From Halorussus halophilus (GTDB lineage Archaea; Halobacteriota; Halobacteria; Halobacteriales; Haladaptataceae), in contig NZ_CP044523.1 in assembly GCF_008831545.1 (NCBI RefSeq), forward strand, positions 3,472,001 to 3,536,000: DNA of 64,000 nucleotides. Reading direction: 5' to 3'. Below, piece by piece: positions 16,213 to 25,872 of the stretch. The stretch's first letter is position 1. The number at the start of each line of letters is the position of its first letter. The position numbers and the translations under genes are program-made. The notes beneath the pieces are model-generated. The model was not told the origin of the DNA and searched no databases. It saw nothing but the letters and a program-made list of their open reading frames with translations.

Positions 16213-16545
16213 ATGCCGAGGCCAGAGGTTCTCGAACGAATCAAGGAGGCCGAGCAAGAGGCCGACGAGATCGTCGAAGAGGCCGAGGAGAACCGCGAAG
16301 CGCGTATCTCCGAGGCTCGTAAGGAGGCAGAGGACATCCGAAACGAGGCCGAGGAGGAGGCTGCGGAGCTCCACGAGGAGCGCCTCGCCGACGCGCGTGA
16401 AGAGATAGAAGCCGAACGAGAGAAACTGCTCGCGGAGGGTGAACAGGAACGCGAGCAACTCGAAAACCGTGCGGAGCAGAACACGGAGGAGGTAGTCGAG
16501 TACGTCGTAGACCTGTTCCAGGAGGCGGTGCATGCTCAGACCTGA
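16213..16545 (+). CDS. atpH: A-type ATP synthase subunit H (peripheral stalk)
   Basis: A 110-residue, almost entirely helical and highly charged protein (MPRPEVLERIKEAEQEADEI) with heptad-like Ala/Glu/Arg patterns across its whole length. It matches AhaH/AtpH, which pairs with subunit E as a coiled coil to form the peripheral stalks of the archaeal A1Ao ATP synthase. It is the first gene of a nine-gene operon in the order H-I-K-E-C-F-A-B-D, the order known from other haloarchaea. Its last 14 bases overlap the atpI start. Confidence 0.9.
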   Translation: MPRPEVLERIKEAEQEADEIVEEAEENREARISEARKEAEDIRNEAEEEAAELHEERLADAREEIEAEREKLLAEGEQEREQLENRAEQNTEEVVEYVVDLFQEAVHAQT

Positions 16546-18706
16546 ACAAATGAGCAAGGTGTCCGTGACCGGCTCGCGCGCGGTCATGGACGACGTTATC
16601 GAGGCGATTCACGAATTGAACCTCGTCCACCTCTCGAACTACGACGGCTCGTGGGAGGGCTTCGCGCCCGGTAACCCCGTCGAGGGTGCCGAGGAAGCGT
16701 CCGACAAGCTCGTCACCGTCCGGTCCATCGAGAGCATCCTCGACATCGAGGCCGAGGACGCCGGACCGAGTCGCATCGTCACCGACGAGGCGCTCGAAGA
16801 CGAACTCGAATCGGTCCGAACCGAGGTCAACGAACTCGACGACCGTCGGAACGAAGTCGAGGAAGACCTCCGAGACGTCGAAGAGCGACTCGACTCGATG
16901 CAACCGTTCGCCGACCTCGGTATCGACCTCGACCTGCTGTCGGGCTACGACAACCTGCAGGTCGCAGTCGGCGAAGGCAACGAGGACGAAGTTCAGCAGG
17001 CACTCGCGGACACCGACGACATCGCCGAGTACGAGACGTTCAGCGAAGGTCGCACCGTCGCCGTCTTCGCGTACCCCGCAGACGACGGGGACGAAGACGC
17101 ACTCGACGAGACGCTCGTCGGCGTTGACTTTGCGATGCTGGAAATCCCGGACGCCGACGGGAGTCCCGAGGAGTACGTCGAAGAGCTGAAACACGACCGC
17201 CAAAAGCTCGAATCCAAACTCGACAGCGTCGAGAACGAACTCGAAGACATCAAGCTCGACACTGCGGGCTTCCTGTTGGCGGCCGAAGAGAAGCTCTCTA
17301 TCGACGTGCAGAAGTCCGAAGCGCCACTCAACTTCGCGACGACGGAGAACGCCTTTATCGCCGAGGGTTGGATTCCGTCCGAGCGCTACACCGAGTTCGC
17401 GACCGCACTCGGTGACGCAGTCGGCGACCACGTCGAAGTGGACGAACTCGAACGTGCAGAGTACGAGTCGATGGACGACCACACTCACGGGGAGCCCGAA
17501 GGTGAGCAAGAAGTCGCCGCAGACGGTGGGACGACGATGGGCGACGACCAGCCGCCGACCGTGCAGGACAACCCCGGCGCGGTCAAGCCGTTCGAACTGC
17601 TGGTCCAGACCATCAACCGACCGAAGTACTTCGAGTTCGACCCGACGGTCATACTGTTCCTCACGTTCCCGATTTTCTTCGGGTTCATGATCGGCGACGT
17701 CGGCTACGGAATCCTGTACGCGGGCATCGGTTACGCCCTGTACAGTCGCTTCGACAACCCCGCGTTCAAGAGTCTCGGCGGTATCGCGCTGTGGGCAGGC
17801 GGTTTCACCACGCTGTTCGGTATCCTGTACGGTGAAATCTTCGGCCTGCACCTCATCGGGACGCACCTGTGGGGCGGAAATCCGCCGCTCCACAAGGGAC
17901 TGCAGCCCGCTGAAGTCGGCTACGCGTACACGTGGCTGGTCGTGTCGATACTCGTCGGCCTGCTCCACATGACGCTGGGCTACGTCTTCGGTTTCATCGA
18001 GGAACTGAACCACAGCCCCGTCGATGCTGTGCTGGAGAAAGGCTCGTGGGTGCTGTTGTTCGGTGGCATCTGGACGTGGATCTTCAGTACGCAGGCGTCT
18101 GGTACGAAGCCCGACTTCATCTACAGTATCTTCGCAGGCGAACCCTTCGCGTTCGGATTCGAAGGATTCTCCGCAGGCGTCGGTACCCTCGGTCTCGCAA
18201 TCGGTCTGGTCGGAATGGCCCTCTACGTCGGGGGCGAAATCAAGCACTTGGGTGGTGCCGGTATTCTCATCGGCCTGCTCGAAAGCCTGAGCGTCCTCTC
18301 GGACGCCTTGTCGTACACCCGACTCGCCGCAGTGTTACTCGCCAAGGCAGGGATGGCCTTCGTGGTCAACCTCCTGTTCTTCGGTGTGTTCGTCACGCAG
18401 ACAGACCACGGTGCGACGTGGCACTTCGGACTCGGACATATGTACCACGTTGGGGATATGTATCACGGTCACGAAGTCACCAGCGTCATGTTCCCCGGTC
18501 TCATCCACTCGGGTATCGGTGGCGTCCTCGGTGGTCTGCTTATCCTCGTCCTCGGACACCTGCTCGTGCTGGCGCTCGGTATCACGAGTGCCGGACTGCA
18601 GGCGGTCCGTCTCGAATACGTCGAGTTCTTCGGCAAGTTCTACGAAGGTGGCGGCGAGGAGTACGAACCGTTCGGCTACGAACGCAAGTACACGACGCAG
18701 GACTGA
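16532..18706 (+). CDS. atpI: A-type ATP synthase subunit I (membrane subunit a)
   Basis: A 724-residue subunit. The N-terminal cytoplasmic half (about 1-360) has coiled coils and contacts the peripheral stalks. The C-terminal half has about eight transmembrane helices, starting near FDPTVILFLTFPIFFGFMIG. The helix LSDALSYTRLAAVLLAKAGM contains the essential arginine of the proton channel against the K ring. A glycine-rich acidic insert around residues 310-345 separates the halves. A start at MSKVSVTGS, five codons in, is an alternative. Overlap with atpH implies translational coupling. Confidence 0.93.
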   Translation: MLRPEQMSKVSVTGSRAVMDDVIEAIHELNLVHLSNYDGSWEGFAPGNPVEGAEEASDKLVTVRSIESILDIEAEDAGPSRIVTDEALEDELESVRTEVNELDDRRNEVEEDLRDVEERLDSMQPFADLGIDLDLLSGYDNLQVAVGEGNEDEVQQALADTDDIAEYETFSEGRTVAVFAYPADDGDEDALDETLVGVDFAMLEIPDADGSPEEYVEELKHDRQKLESKLDSVENELEDIKLDTAGFLLAAEEKLSIDVQKSEAPLNFATTENAFIAEGWIPSERYTEFATALGDAVGDHVEVDELERAEYESMDDHTHGEPEGEQEVAADGGTTMGDDQPPTVQDNPGAVKPFELLVQTINRPKYFEFDPTVILFLTFPIFFGFMIGDVGYGILYAGIGYALYSRFDNPAFKSLGGIALWAGGFTTLFGILYGEIFGLHLIGTHLWGGNPPLHKGLQPAEVGYAYTWLVVSILVGLLHMTLGYVFGFIEELNHSPVDAVLEKGSWVLLFGGIWTWIFSTQASGTKPDFIYSIFAGEPFAFGFEGFSAGVGTLGLAIGLVGMALYVGGEIKHLGGAGILIGLLESLSVLSDALSYTRLAAVLLAKAGMAFVVNLLFFGVFVTQTDHGATWHFGLGHMYHVGDMYHGHEVTSVMFPGLIHSGIGGVLGGLLILVLGHLLVLALGITSAGLQAVRLEYVEFFGKFYEGGGEEYEPFGYERKYTTQD

Positions 18707-18923
18707 CCCACACGCGACCCAGAACTGGCGACCAGCGGTACTTTCTTTCGTCTCTCTCTGTCAGCGGTCGAACCCCGATTCGGTAGCCATTGGTATTTGG
18801 TACCACAACCTCTGATTTCCGGCTCTACACCCCGTTTCTGGCCAACTCTTTTGGGAAGCTTTATGTCCACTGTGACGGGAAATACGACTGTTCGGTTACG
18901 AGAGCCATAGGAGAACTAAACCA
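18707..18923 (+). promoter_or_regulatory. 217-base gap inside the atp operon with an internal promoter
   Basis: No coding potential. It contains TTTGGGAAGCTTTAT (18850-18864), whose CTTTAT is a good TATA element. A Shine-Dalgarno-like TAGGAG lies at 18908-18913, ten bases before the atpK ATG, so a leader of about 35 bases is predicted. The same 15-base promoter string occurs before the DUF1931 gene (45792-45806). A separate promoter here would raise expression of the ring-forming K subunit and downstream genes. Confidence 0.55.
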
Positions 18924-19208
18924 ATGTTCGAATTTGTACTTGCGTTCGTCGACAGTGCGGTATTGCTCGCTCAGGAAGGTGGCGCACAGGCCGTCCCCGC
19001 CATCCCGCCGAAAGCTGCAGCGGCCCTCGCAGTCGGTCTGGCCGCGTTCGGCGCAGGTTACGCAGAGCGCGGTATCGGTGCCGCCGCAGTCGGTGCCATC
19101 GCAGAGGACGAGAGCCTCTTCGGTACGGGTCTCATCATGACGGTCCTGCCCGAGACGCTCGTCATTCTGGCGCTGGTCGTCGTGTTCCTCGTCCCGTCCA
19201 CGGTATAA
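18924..19208 (+). CDS. atpK: A-type ATP synthase subunit K (proteolipid c-ring)
   Basis: A 94-residue proteolipid. It starts with a hydrophobic signal-like segment (MFEFVLAFVDSAVLLAQ) that may be cleaved. Helix 1 follows (AAALAVGLAAFGAGYAERGIG), then a polar loop AEDESLF, and helix 2 (LIMTVLPETLVILALVVVFLV) with the ion-binding glutamate at residue 77. One hairpin per subunit means many copies per ring. A Glu without the sodium-binding Gln pattern fits proton coupling, though this is inference. It has its own likely promoter and ribosome binding site. Confidence 0.93.
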   Translation: MFEFVLAFVDSAVLLAQEGGAQAVPAIPPKAAAALAVGLAAFGAGYAERGIGAAAVGAIAEDESLFGTGLIMTVLPETLVILALVVVFLVPSTV

Positions 19209-19230
19209 CCGACTTTCCCCCTCTTAATCA

Positions 19231-19812
19231 ATGAGTCTGGACACGGTAGCAGAAGACATTAGAAACGAAGCCCGCGAGCGCGCGAAGGAGATTGAAGCCG
19301 AGGGCGAAGAGCGCGCAGCAGCAATTATCTCGGATGCGGAGTCGGACGCCGAAGAGATACTCGCGGAGCAAGAGAAGGAGACGGAACAAACAATCGCCCA
19401 AGAGCGCGAGCAGAAGCTTTCCAGCGCGAAGCTGGAAGCCAAGCAGAAGCGCCTCGAAGCTCGACGCGACGTGCTGCAGGACGTTCGCGCCTCTGTCGAA
19501 GACAGCATCGCTAACCTCGAAGGCGACGACCGCGAGGAGCTGACGCGAGAACTGCTCGACGACGCGGCCGAAGAGTTCGAGGACGGCGACACCGTCCACG
19601 TCTACGGTGCGGAAAGCGACGACGAGTTGCTGACCGACATCGTCACCGACTACGACGGCTACGAGTACGCCGGCGAGTACGACTGTCTCGGTGGCGTCGT
19701 CGTCGAGAGCGAACAGTCCCGACTGCGCGTGAACAACACGTTCGACTCGGTGCTGGAGAGCGTCTGGGAGGACAACCTCCAGAACATCAGCAACCGCCTC
19801 TTCGAGCAATGA
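19231..19812 (+). CDS. atpE: A-type ATP synthase subunit E (peripheral stalk)
   Basis: A 193-residue protein. The first half is a long charged helix (MSLDTVAEDIRNEARERAKE) that forms a coiled coil with subunit H. The C-terminal half is the globular head that binds the top of the A3B3 crown, with CLGGVVVESEQSRLRVNNTF as the conserved segment. It overlaps the atpC start by 4 bases. Confidence 0.93.
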   Translation: MSLDTVAEDIRNEARERAKEIEAEGEERAAAIISDAESDAEEILAEQEKETEQTIAQEREQKLSSAKLEAKQKRLEARRDVLQDVRASVEDSIANLEGDDREELTRELLDDAAEEFEDGDTVHVYGAESDDELLTDIVTDYDGYEYAGEYDCLGGVVVESEQSRLRVNNTFDSVLESVWEDNLQNISNRLFEQ

Positions 19813-20870
19813 GCGCCAAAGAGACTGAAGGAACGTCGAACTACGAGTACGTCACCGCGCGGGTCCGAACCCGCCGAGCTGCGCTGTTCGACGACGAGGA
19901 CTACCGGAAACTCCTCCGGATGGGTCCGGGCGAAATCGCCCGCTACATGGAGGAGACCGAGTACGAGACCGAAGTGAACGCGCTCGGTTCGCGGTACGAC
20001 GGCGTAGACCTCATCGAATACGCCCTCAACCGTAACCTGGCCAAACACTTCGAGGACCTGCTCCGGTGGTCCGACGGGCAACTGTACGCGATGATCGCCC
20101 GGTACCTTCGGAAGTTCGACGCGTGGAACGTCAAGACGGTTATTCGCGGCATCTACTCCGATTCGTCACGTGATTCGGTCGAGTCCGACCTCATCCGCGC
20201 GGGTGAGTTCGACGACCGACTCCTCGAACGCCTGCTCGAAGCGGGCACCATCGAAGAAGCCGTCGAACTGCTCGACGGCACCCGGTACGGCGACTCGCTG
20301 GAAGCCGCCTACGACGACTACGAGACGACTGGGACGCTAGTGCCGCTCGAAAACGCCATCGACCGAGCGTACTACGAAGGGCTGATGGAGGGCGTCACCG
20401 ACGAATCGAGTCGCGCAATCGAACTGTACGTCGAATTCTTGCAAGCGGAGATCGACTTCCGGAACGTTCGGAACGCACTCCGCATCGCGCGGAGCGGCGC
20501 GAACATCGACCCCTCGGAGTACTTCATCGAAGGCGGTCGGTTGTTCGACGCGAGCGAACTCGGTCAACTCGCGGGTAACACCGACGAGTTGGTCGCACGC
20601 ATCCGCGACAGTACGTACGGCGACGAACTGTCGGACGCACTCGACGAACTAGAGCGCGCGGACAGCCTCATCGGTTTCGAACACGCGCTCGACGCGGCGT
20701 TGCTCGAATACTCCGAGCATCTGTCGCACGTGTTCCCGCTGTCGGTGTGTCCCGTCTTGGCGTACGTACTCGCCAAAGAGCGGGAAGTAGACAACATCCG
20801 CGCAATCGCTCGCGGCCGCGAGGCCGGACTGAGCGAGGACGAAATCGAGAACGAACTGGTGGTACTATGA
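19809..20870 (+). CDS. atpC: A-type ATP synthase subunit C (central stalk cap)
   Basis: A 353-residue, mostly helical protein starting MSAKETEGTSNYEYVTARVR. Subunit C is the funnel that couples the central axle (D, F) to the rotating K ring. The conserved N-terminal YVTARVRTRRAALF, the FLQAEIDFRNVRNALRI segment and the terminal LAKEREVDNIRAIARGRE helix match the family. It overlaps atpE by 4 bases at the start and atpF by 4 bases (ATGA) at the end. Confidence 0.93.
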   Translation: MSAKETEGTSNYEYVTARVRTRRAALFDDEDYRKLLRMGPGEIARYMEETEYETEVNALGSRYDGVDLIEYALNRNLAKHFEDLLRWSDGQLYAMIARYLRKFDAWNVKTVIRGIYSDSSRDSVESDLIRAGEFDDRLLERLLEAGTIEEAVELLDGTRYGDSLEAAYDDYETTGTLVPLENAIDRAYYEGLMEGVTDESSRAIELYVEFLQAEIDFRNVRNALRIARSGANIDPSEYFIEGGRLFDASELGQLAGNTDELVARIRDSTYGDELSDALDELERADSLIGFEHALDAALLEYSEHLSHVFPLSVCPVLAYVLAKEREVDNIRAIARGREAGLSEDEIENELVVL

Positions 20871-21211
20871 GCCAAGAGATTGCCGTCGTCGGCAGTCCCG
20901 AGTTCACCACCGGCTTCCGCCTCGCGGGCGTTCGGAAGTTCGAGAACGTCCCGGACGACGAGAAAGACGACGAACTCGACGACGCCGTCACCCGCGTCCT
21001 CGAAGACGAGGAAATCGGCATCATCGTGATGCACGACGGCGACCTCGACCACCTCTCCCGAAAGGTACGAAACGAAGTCGAGACGAGCGTCGAACCGACG
21101 ATGGTCGCCATCGGCGGAAGCGGTGCGGGCAGCGGCGGACTGCGCGACAAGATCAAGCGCGCAATCGGTATCGACCTTATGGACGAAGACGAACAAGGTG
21201 AGAACGAATGA
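20867..21211 (+). CDS. atpF: A-type ATP synthase subunit F (central axle)
   Basis: A 114-residue protein starting [20 protein letters not shown]. The N-terminal Rossmann-like domain carries the family motif [15 protein letters not shown]. The C-terminal segment ([17 protein letters not shown]) is the helix that packs on subunit D. A longer open frame exists upstream but the overlap ATGA with atpC defines this start. Subunit F is part of the rotor and modulates ATPase activity. It overlaps atpA by 4 bases. Confidence 0.92.
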   Translation: MSQEIAVVGSPEFTTGFRLAGVRKFENVPDDEKDDELDDAVTRVLEDEEIGIIVMHDGDLDHLSRKVRNEVETSVEPTMVAIGGSGAGSGGLRDKIKRAIGIDLMDEDEQGENE

Positions 21212-22968
21212 GCCAAGCTACTGAAAGCGAGAGCGTCCGCGAGGACGGTCTCATCGAGAGCGTAAGTGGACCGGTCGTGACCGCCACTGACCTCGACGCC
21301 CGGATGAACGACGTCGTCTACGTCGGCGAGGAAGGACTGATGGGCGAGGTCATCGAAATCGAGGGGAACCTGACCACGATTCAGGTGTACGAGGAAACCT
21401 CGAACGTCGCGCCCGGCGAACCAGTCGAGAACACCGGCGACCCGCTGTCCGTGGACCTCGGGCCGGGCATGATGGACTCCATCTACGACGGCGTCCAGCG
21501 CCCGCTCGCTGTCCTCGAAGACAAGATGGGTGCCTTCCTCGACCGCGGTGTTGACGCACCCGGTATCGACCTCGAAAAGACGTGGGAGTTCACTCCCGAA
21601 GTCAGCGAGGGCGACGAAGTCGAACCCGGTCAAATCGTCGGCACGGTCCCCGAGACCGAGAGCATCGAACACAAAGTGATGGTCCCGCCGGACTACGAGG
21701 GTGGCGAAGTCGTCTCCATCGAGAGCGGTAACTTCGACGTCACCGAGACGGTTGCCGAACTCGACAACGGCGAGGAGATTCAGATGCGCCAGGAGTGGCC
21801 GGTCCGTGAGGCCCGTCCCGCCAAAGAGAAGGAGACCCCGACGACGCCGCTGGTCTCCGGACAGCGCATCCTCGACGGCCTGTTCCCGATTGCGAAGGGT
21901 GGGACGGCCGCGATTCCGGGTCCGTTCGGGTCCGGGAAGACCGTCACGCAGCACCAACTCGCGAAGTGGGCCGACGCGGACATCGTCGTCTACGTCGGCT
22001 GTGGCGAGCGTGGCAACGAGATGACCGAAGTCATCGACGACTTCCCGGAACTGGAAGACCCAGTTACCGGGAAGCCGCTGATGTCCCGCACTTGCCTCAT
22101 CGCCAACACGTCGAACATGCCCGTCGCGGCGCGTGAATCCTGCGTGTACACGGGTATCACCATCGCGGAGTACTACCGCGACATGGGGTACGACGTGGCG
22201 CTGATGGCCGACTCCACCTCCCGGTGGGCAGAGGCCATGCGCGAGATTTCCTCGCGTCTCGAAGAGATGCCCGGCGAAGAGGGGTACCCCGCGTACCTCG
22301 CCGCGCGTCTCAGCGAGTTCTACGAGCGAGCAGGCTACTTCCAGAACATCAACGGCACCGAGGGTTCGGTCTCCGCAATCGGCGCGGTTTCGCCGCCGGG
22401 CGGCGACTTCTCGGAGCCTGTCACGCAGAACACCCTGCGTATCGTGAAGTGCTTCTGGGCGCTCGACGCCGACCTCGCCGAGCGACGACACTTCCCATCC
22501 ATCAACTGGGACGAGTCCTACTCGCTGTACAAGGACCAGCTCGACCCGTGGTACCGAGAGGAAGTCGCGGAGGACTTCCCCGAGCGACGCCAGTGGGCAG
22601 TTGACGTGCTCGACGAGGAGGGCGAACTGCAGGAGATCGTCCAACTCGTCGGTAAGGACGCCCTGCCGGAGGACCAGCAGCTCACGCTCGAAGTCGCGCG
22701 GTACATCCGCGAAGCGTGGCTCCAGCAGAACGCGTTCCACGACGTGGACACGTACTGCTCCCCGGAGAAGACCTACGCGATGCTCGGCGCTATCAAGACG
22801 TTCAACGACGAGGCGTTCGAAGCGCTCGAAGCCGGTGTCCCGGTCGAGGAGATTCAGGACATCGACGCCGCGCCGCGCCTCAACCGTATCAACGTCCAAG
22901 AGGAGTGGGAGGAGTACATCGAGGACGTGGAAGCAAACATCAAAGAGCAGCTTAGGGAGAAGTACTAA
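21208..22968 (+). CDS. atpA: A-type ATP synthase catalytic subunit A
   Basis: A 586-residue catalytic subunit with no intein. The P-loop GPFGSGKT spans residues 238-245, with the catalytic lysine at 244. Upstream lies the non-homologous A-type insertion (about 110-200) seen only in archaeal and vacuolar A subunits. Downstream are [33 protein letters not shown] and the arginine-bearing [17 protein letters not shown] segment. It hydrolyses or makes ATP in three alternating sites with subunit B. Confidence 0.96.
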   Translation: MSQATESESVREDGLIESVSGPVVTATDLDARMNDVVYVGEEGLMGEVIEIEGNLTTIQVYEETSNVAPGEPVENTGDPLSVDLGPGMMDSIYDGVQRPLAVLEDKMGAFLDRGVDAPGIDLEKTWEFTPEVSEGDEVEPGQIVGTVPETESIEHKVMVPPDYEGGEVVSIESGNFDVTETVAELDNGEEIQMRQEWPVREARPAKEKETPTTPLVSGQRILDGLFPIAKGGTAAIPGPFGSGKTVTQHQLAKWADADIVVYVGCGERGNEMTEVIDDFPELEDPVTGKPLMSRTCLIANTSNMPVAARESCVYTGITIAEYYRDMGYDVALMADSTSRWAEAMREISSRLEEMPGEEGYPAYLAARLSEFYERAGYFQNINGTEGSVSAIGAVSPPGGDFSEPVTQNTLRIVKCFWALDADLAERRHFPSINWDESYSLYKDQLDPWYREEVAEDFPERRQWAVDVLDEEGELQEIVQLVGKDALPEDQQLTLEVARYIREAWLQQNAFHDVDTYCSPEKTYAMLGAIKTFNDEAFEALEAGVPVEEIQDIDAAPRLNRINVQEEWEEYIEDVEANIKEQLREKY

Positions 22969-22971
22969 ACA

Positions 22972-24390
22972 ATGAAAGAATACCAGACTATCACTGAAAT
23001 CAGCGGTCCGCTGGTGTTCGCCGAAGTAGACGAGCCGATTGGCTACGACGAAATCGTCGAAATCGAGACGCCAGACGGCGAGACCAAGCGCGGACAGGTA
23101 CTCGAATCGAGCAAAGGCCTCGTCGCGATTCAGGTGTTCGAAGGCACCGAGGGTATCGACACGAAGAGTTCGGTTCGGTTCCTCGGCGAGACGATGAAGA
23201 TGCCGGTCACCGAAGACCTGCTCGGACGCGTCCTCGACGGTTCCGGCCAGCCTATCGACGGCGGTCCGGAAATCGTCCCGGACGACCGTCACGACATCGT
23301 CGGCGCGGCAATCAACCCGTACGCCCGCGAGTACCCCGAAGAGTTCATTCAGACCGGCGTGTCCGCCATCGACGGCATGAACACGCTGGTTCGCGGCCAG
23401 AAGCTCCCCATCTTCTCGGGGTCCGGTCTCCCGCACAACGAACTCGCGCTCCAGATTGCGCGACAGGCGACGGTGCCGGAAGAAGACGAAGCCTCGGATG
23501 ACGACGAAGGCTCCGAATTCGCAGTCATCTTCGGCGCGATGGGCATCACGCAGGAGGAGGCGAACGAGTTCATGCAGGACTTCGAGCGCACGGGCGCACT
23601 CGAACGCTCTGTGGTCTTCATGAACCTCGCGGACGACCCCGCAGTCGAGCGGACGGTCACGCCGCGGATGGCACTCACCACTGCGGAGTACCTCGCGTTC
23701 GAGAAGGACTACCACGTGCTGGTCATCCTGACGGACATGACCAACTACTGTGAGGCGCTGCGTGAAATCGGTGCCGCGCGTGAAGAGGTGCCGGGTCGCC
23801 GTGGCTACCCCGGTTACATGTACACCGACCTCGCACAACTCTACGAGCGTGCGGGTCGTATCGAGGGCCGTGACGGGTCTGTCACGCAGATTCCCATCCT
23901 CACGATGCCGGGCGACGACGACACCCACCCGATTCCGGACCTGACCGGATACATCACCGAGGGTCAGATCTACGTGGACCGCGACCTCAACTCGCAGGGC
24001 GTCGTCCCGCCGATTCAGGTGCTGCCGAGCCTCTCACGCCTGATGGACGACGGTATCGGCGAGGGACTCACCCGCGAGGACCACGCCGACGTCTCCGACC
24101 AGATGTACGCGGCGTACGCGGAAGGTGAAGACCTCCGCGACCTCGTGAACATCGTCGGCCGCGAAGCACTGAGCGAACGTGACAACAAGTACCTCGACTT
24201 CGCCGACCGCTTCGAAGAGGAGTTCGTGGACCAAGGCTTCGAGACGGACCGCTCCATCGAGGAGACGCTCGACCTCGGTTGGGAACTGCTCGGCATGCTC
24301 CCCACGGAGGAACTCAACCGCGTGGACGAGGAGTTCATCGAGGAGTACTACCCAGAAGAAGCAGCCGCAGAAGTCTCGGCGGACGACTGA
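22972..24390 (+). CDS. atpB: A-type ATP synthase regulatory subunit B
   Basis: A 472-residue non-catalytic subunit. It lacks the canonical GxxxxGKT: the equivalent region reads [20 protein letters not shown], as in other A/V-type B subunits. [20 protein letters not shown] and [20 protein letters not shown] are conserved, and the latter contributes the arginine finger to the A subunit. An acidic insert near residue 170 ([13 protein letters not shown]) is a halophilic addition. It follows atpA by 3 bases. Confidence 0.96.
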   Translation: MKEYQTITEISGPLVFAEVDEPIGYDEIVEIETPDGETKRGQVLESSKGLVAIQVFEGTEGIDTKSSVRFLGETMKMPVTEDLLGRVLDGSGQPIDGGPEIVPDDRHDIVGAAINPYAREYPEEFIQTGVSAIDGMNTLVRGQKLPIFSGSGLPHNELALQIARQATVPEEDEASDDDEGSEFAVIFGAMGITQEEANEFMQDFERTGALERSVVFMNLADDPAVERTVTPRMALTTAEYLAFEKDYHVLVILTDMTNYCEALREIGAAREEVPGRRGYPGYMYTDLAQLYERAGRIEGRDGSVTQIPILTMPGDDDTHPIPDLTGYITEGQIYVDRDLNSQGVVPPIQVLPSLSRLMDDGIGEGLTREDHADVSDQMYAAYAEGEDLRDLVNIVGREALSERDNKYLDFADRFEEEFVDQGFETDRSIEETLDLGWELLGMLPTEELNRVDEEFIEEYYPEEAAAEVSADD

Positions 24391-24535
24391 TTCAGGCTCT
24401 CGATTTTCTCTCTTTCAGCACGCTACCTAGTCGCGACGCTGTCACCACGAGACAGTAGGAACGTGTCGTTTCGTACCGCGCCGACGCCGACGACTGTAAA
24501 AGGTTAACCCTGTCGAGCTATTATCACCCCTCAAG
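24391..24535 (+). other. 145-base spacer between atpB and atpD
   Basis: No coding sequence. A TATA-like GTAAAAGGTTAACC (about 24496-24509) lies 27-40 bases before the atpD ATG, so atpD may have a second promoter. Nothing else is evident. Confidence 0.35.
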
Positions 24536-25228
24536 ATGGCCAAGGACGTCAAACCGACTCGGAAGAACTTGATGCAGATAGAGGACCGCATCGAACTCTC
24601 CGAGCGGGGACACGACACGCTTGAACAGAAACGAGACGGGCTCATCATGGAGTTCATGGACATCCTCGACCAGGCGCAGGACGTGCGCTCGGACCTGGAG
24701 GACAACTACGAGGAGGCCCAGCAGAAGATCAACATGGCGCGCGCCATGGAAGGTGACGTCGCAGTGCGCGGAGCCGCCGCGGCACTCAAGGAACACCCCG
24801 AAATCACGACCGAGTCGAAGAACATCATGGGCGTCGTCGTACCCCAGATCGAGTCGAGCAAGGTCCAGAAGTCGCTGGACGAGCGCGGCTACGGCGTTCT
24901 CGGAACGAGCGCCCGTATCGACGAGGCCGCGGAGGCCTACGAGGAACTGCTCGAAAGCATCATCCTCGCCGCAGAGGTCGAGACGGCGATGAAGAAGATG
25001 CTGACCGAAATCGAGACGACCAAGCGCCGCGTCAACGCGCTGGAGTTCAAACTCCTCCCCGAACTCAACGAGAACAAAGAGTACATCGAGCAGAAACTCG
25101 AAGAACAGGAGCGCGAGGAGATCTTCCGCCTGAAGAAGATCAAGTCCAAGAAGGAAGAAGAGGAGAAAGAAGAGCGCGAACGCGAGGCCGAGTCGGCCGA
25201 AGCGGAAGAACCAGTCACTGCGGACTGA
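24536..25228 (+). CDS. atpD: A-type ATP synthase subunit D (central axle)
   Basis: A 230-residue protein with long N- and C-terminal helices that form the coiled-coil axle inside the A3B3 crown. The N-terminus [20 protein letters not shown] and the C-terminal [20 protein letters not shown] are family signatures. The extreme C-terminus is a strongly charged, low-complexity Lys/Glu tail, longer than in bacteria. It is separated from atpB by 145 bases, unlike the tightly packed upstream genes. Confidence 0.94.
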   Translation: MAKDVKPTRKNLMQIEDRIELSERGHDTLEQKRDGLIMEFMDILDQAQDVRSDLEDNYEEAQQKINMARAMEGDVAVRGAAAALKEHPEITTESKNIMGVVVPQIESSKVQKSLDERGYGVLGTSARIDEAAEAYEELLESIILAAEVETAMKKMLTEIETTKRRVNALEFKLLPELNENKEYIEQKLEEQEREEIFRLKKIKSKKEEEEKEEREREAESAEAEEPVTAD

Positions 25229-25279
25229 GGACGTTTCTCTCTCACCTACGTTTTTCTCCCTGCCGCTCTACCCTCTGGT

Positions 25280-25681
25280 ATGTCCTGCTCCGAATGCGGC
25301 GGCGAGCAACTCGACTTTACAGTTCCCGAGGAGTTACGCGAGTTCCTCCGGGGCGACTCGGCACACGTCGCGCTCTGCACGCGCTGTCTCACCCTCGACC
25401 CAATCGAAGACGCGCCAGACGACTTGCCGGACTTCACTACGATTAGCGACGCGTTTCCGAACGACGACGAGACGGCCGCGACGCTCGCGCTCGCAGTCGG
25501 CCTGCTCGCCGACTCGCTGACGCTCCACCGTGCCGAAATCGAGTCGCTACTGGAGCGCGTCGAGCGCGCGGGCACAGACCCACTGCTGGCTATCGACTAT
25601 CTCGCCACCGACCCGAATCTCGAACCGGCATTCGATTGGGAGCGCCGGCAGGTGCAACTGGAGCAACTCTTGTACGAGTGA
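25280..25681 (+). CDS. Small zinc-site protein, DUF6276-like
   Basis: A 133-residue protein starting MSCSECGGEQLDFTVPEEL. Cys pairs CSEC and CTRC, about 30 residues apart, probably hold a zinc ion. The rest is helical and acidic. It follows atpD by 51 bases with a T-rich stretch between. I recall a DUF6276 family encoded near atpD in haloarchaea; the name is from memory. Function is unknown and a link to the ATP synthase is only positional. Confidence 0.7.
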   Translation: MSCSECGGEQLDFTVPEELREFLRGDSAHVALCTRCLTLDPIEDAPDDLPDFTTISDAFPNDDETAATLALAVGLLADSLTLHRAEIESLLERVERAGTDPLLAIDYLATDPNLEPAFDWERRQVQLEQLLYE

Positions 25682-25714
25682 GCAACTGCGGTCGGCGCGC
25701 GCAAGCAACGGAAT

Positions 25715-25871
25715 GCTGTGCGGAAGAAGTCTCAATGCACCGAAGACGTGCGAAATCTGTGCGCGACGCGCACAGATTTCGTCGCGTCCCTTTTTGGTCC
25801 AGATTTTTGTGCGAGAGGTGGCCAGCGCGCTCCGCGCGCTGAGCCACCCGAGCGAAAAAAGGTGGTGTCGG
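25715..25871 (+). repeat. Modular intergenic element, copy E (central and right blocks)
   Basis: Runs from GCTGTGCGGAAG to GGTGGTGTCGG, stopping one base short of the carS stop codon. It holds CACCGAAGACG, then a near-perfect hairpin at 25751-25781 (CGAAATCTGTGCGC with its complement). Next come CGCGTCC with a T-run, a second T-run, the hairpin CAGCGCGC...GCGCGCTG, and finally GAAAAAAGGTGGTGTCG. Read on the minus strand, the T6 tract falls just after the carS stop and may serve as its terminator. Confidence 0.65.
25855..25860 (-). terminator. T6 tract after carS
   Basis: Six T residues on the minus strand begin 12 bases past the carS stop codon. U-rich tracts downstream of stop codons terminate transcription in haloarchaea. 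The tract is the right end of intergenic element copy E. Confidence 0.4.
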
Positions 25872-25872
25872 C

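Noticed and set aside
16241-18247. 668-codon minus-strand frame opposite atpI
   Set aside because: Antisense shadow of atpI; composition typical of the complementary frame and no recognisable motif.
20668-23928. Very long minus-strand open frame (1086 codons) opposite atpF, atpA and atpB
   Set aside because: It is the mirror of strongly coding plus-strand genes with high GC third positions, has no domain and is rich in Val/Arg/Asp as expected of an antisense shadow.
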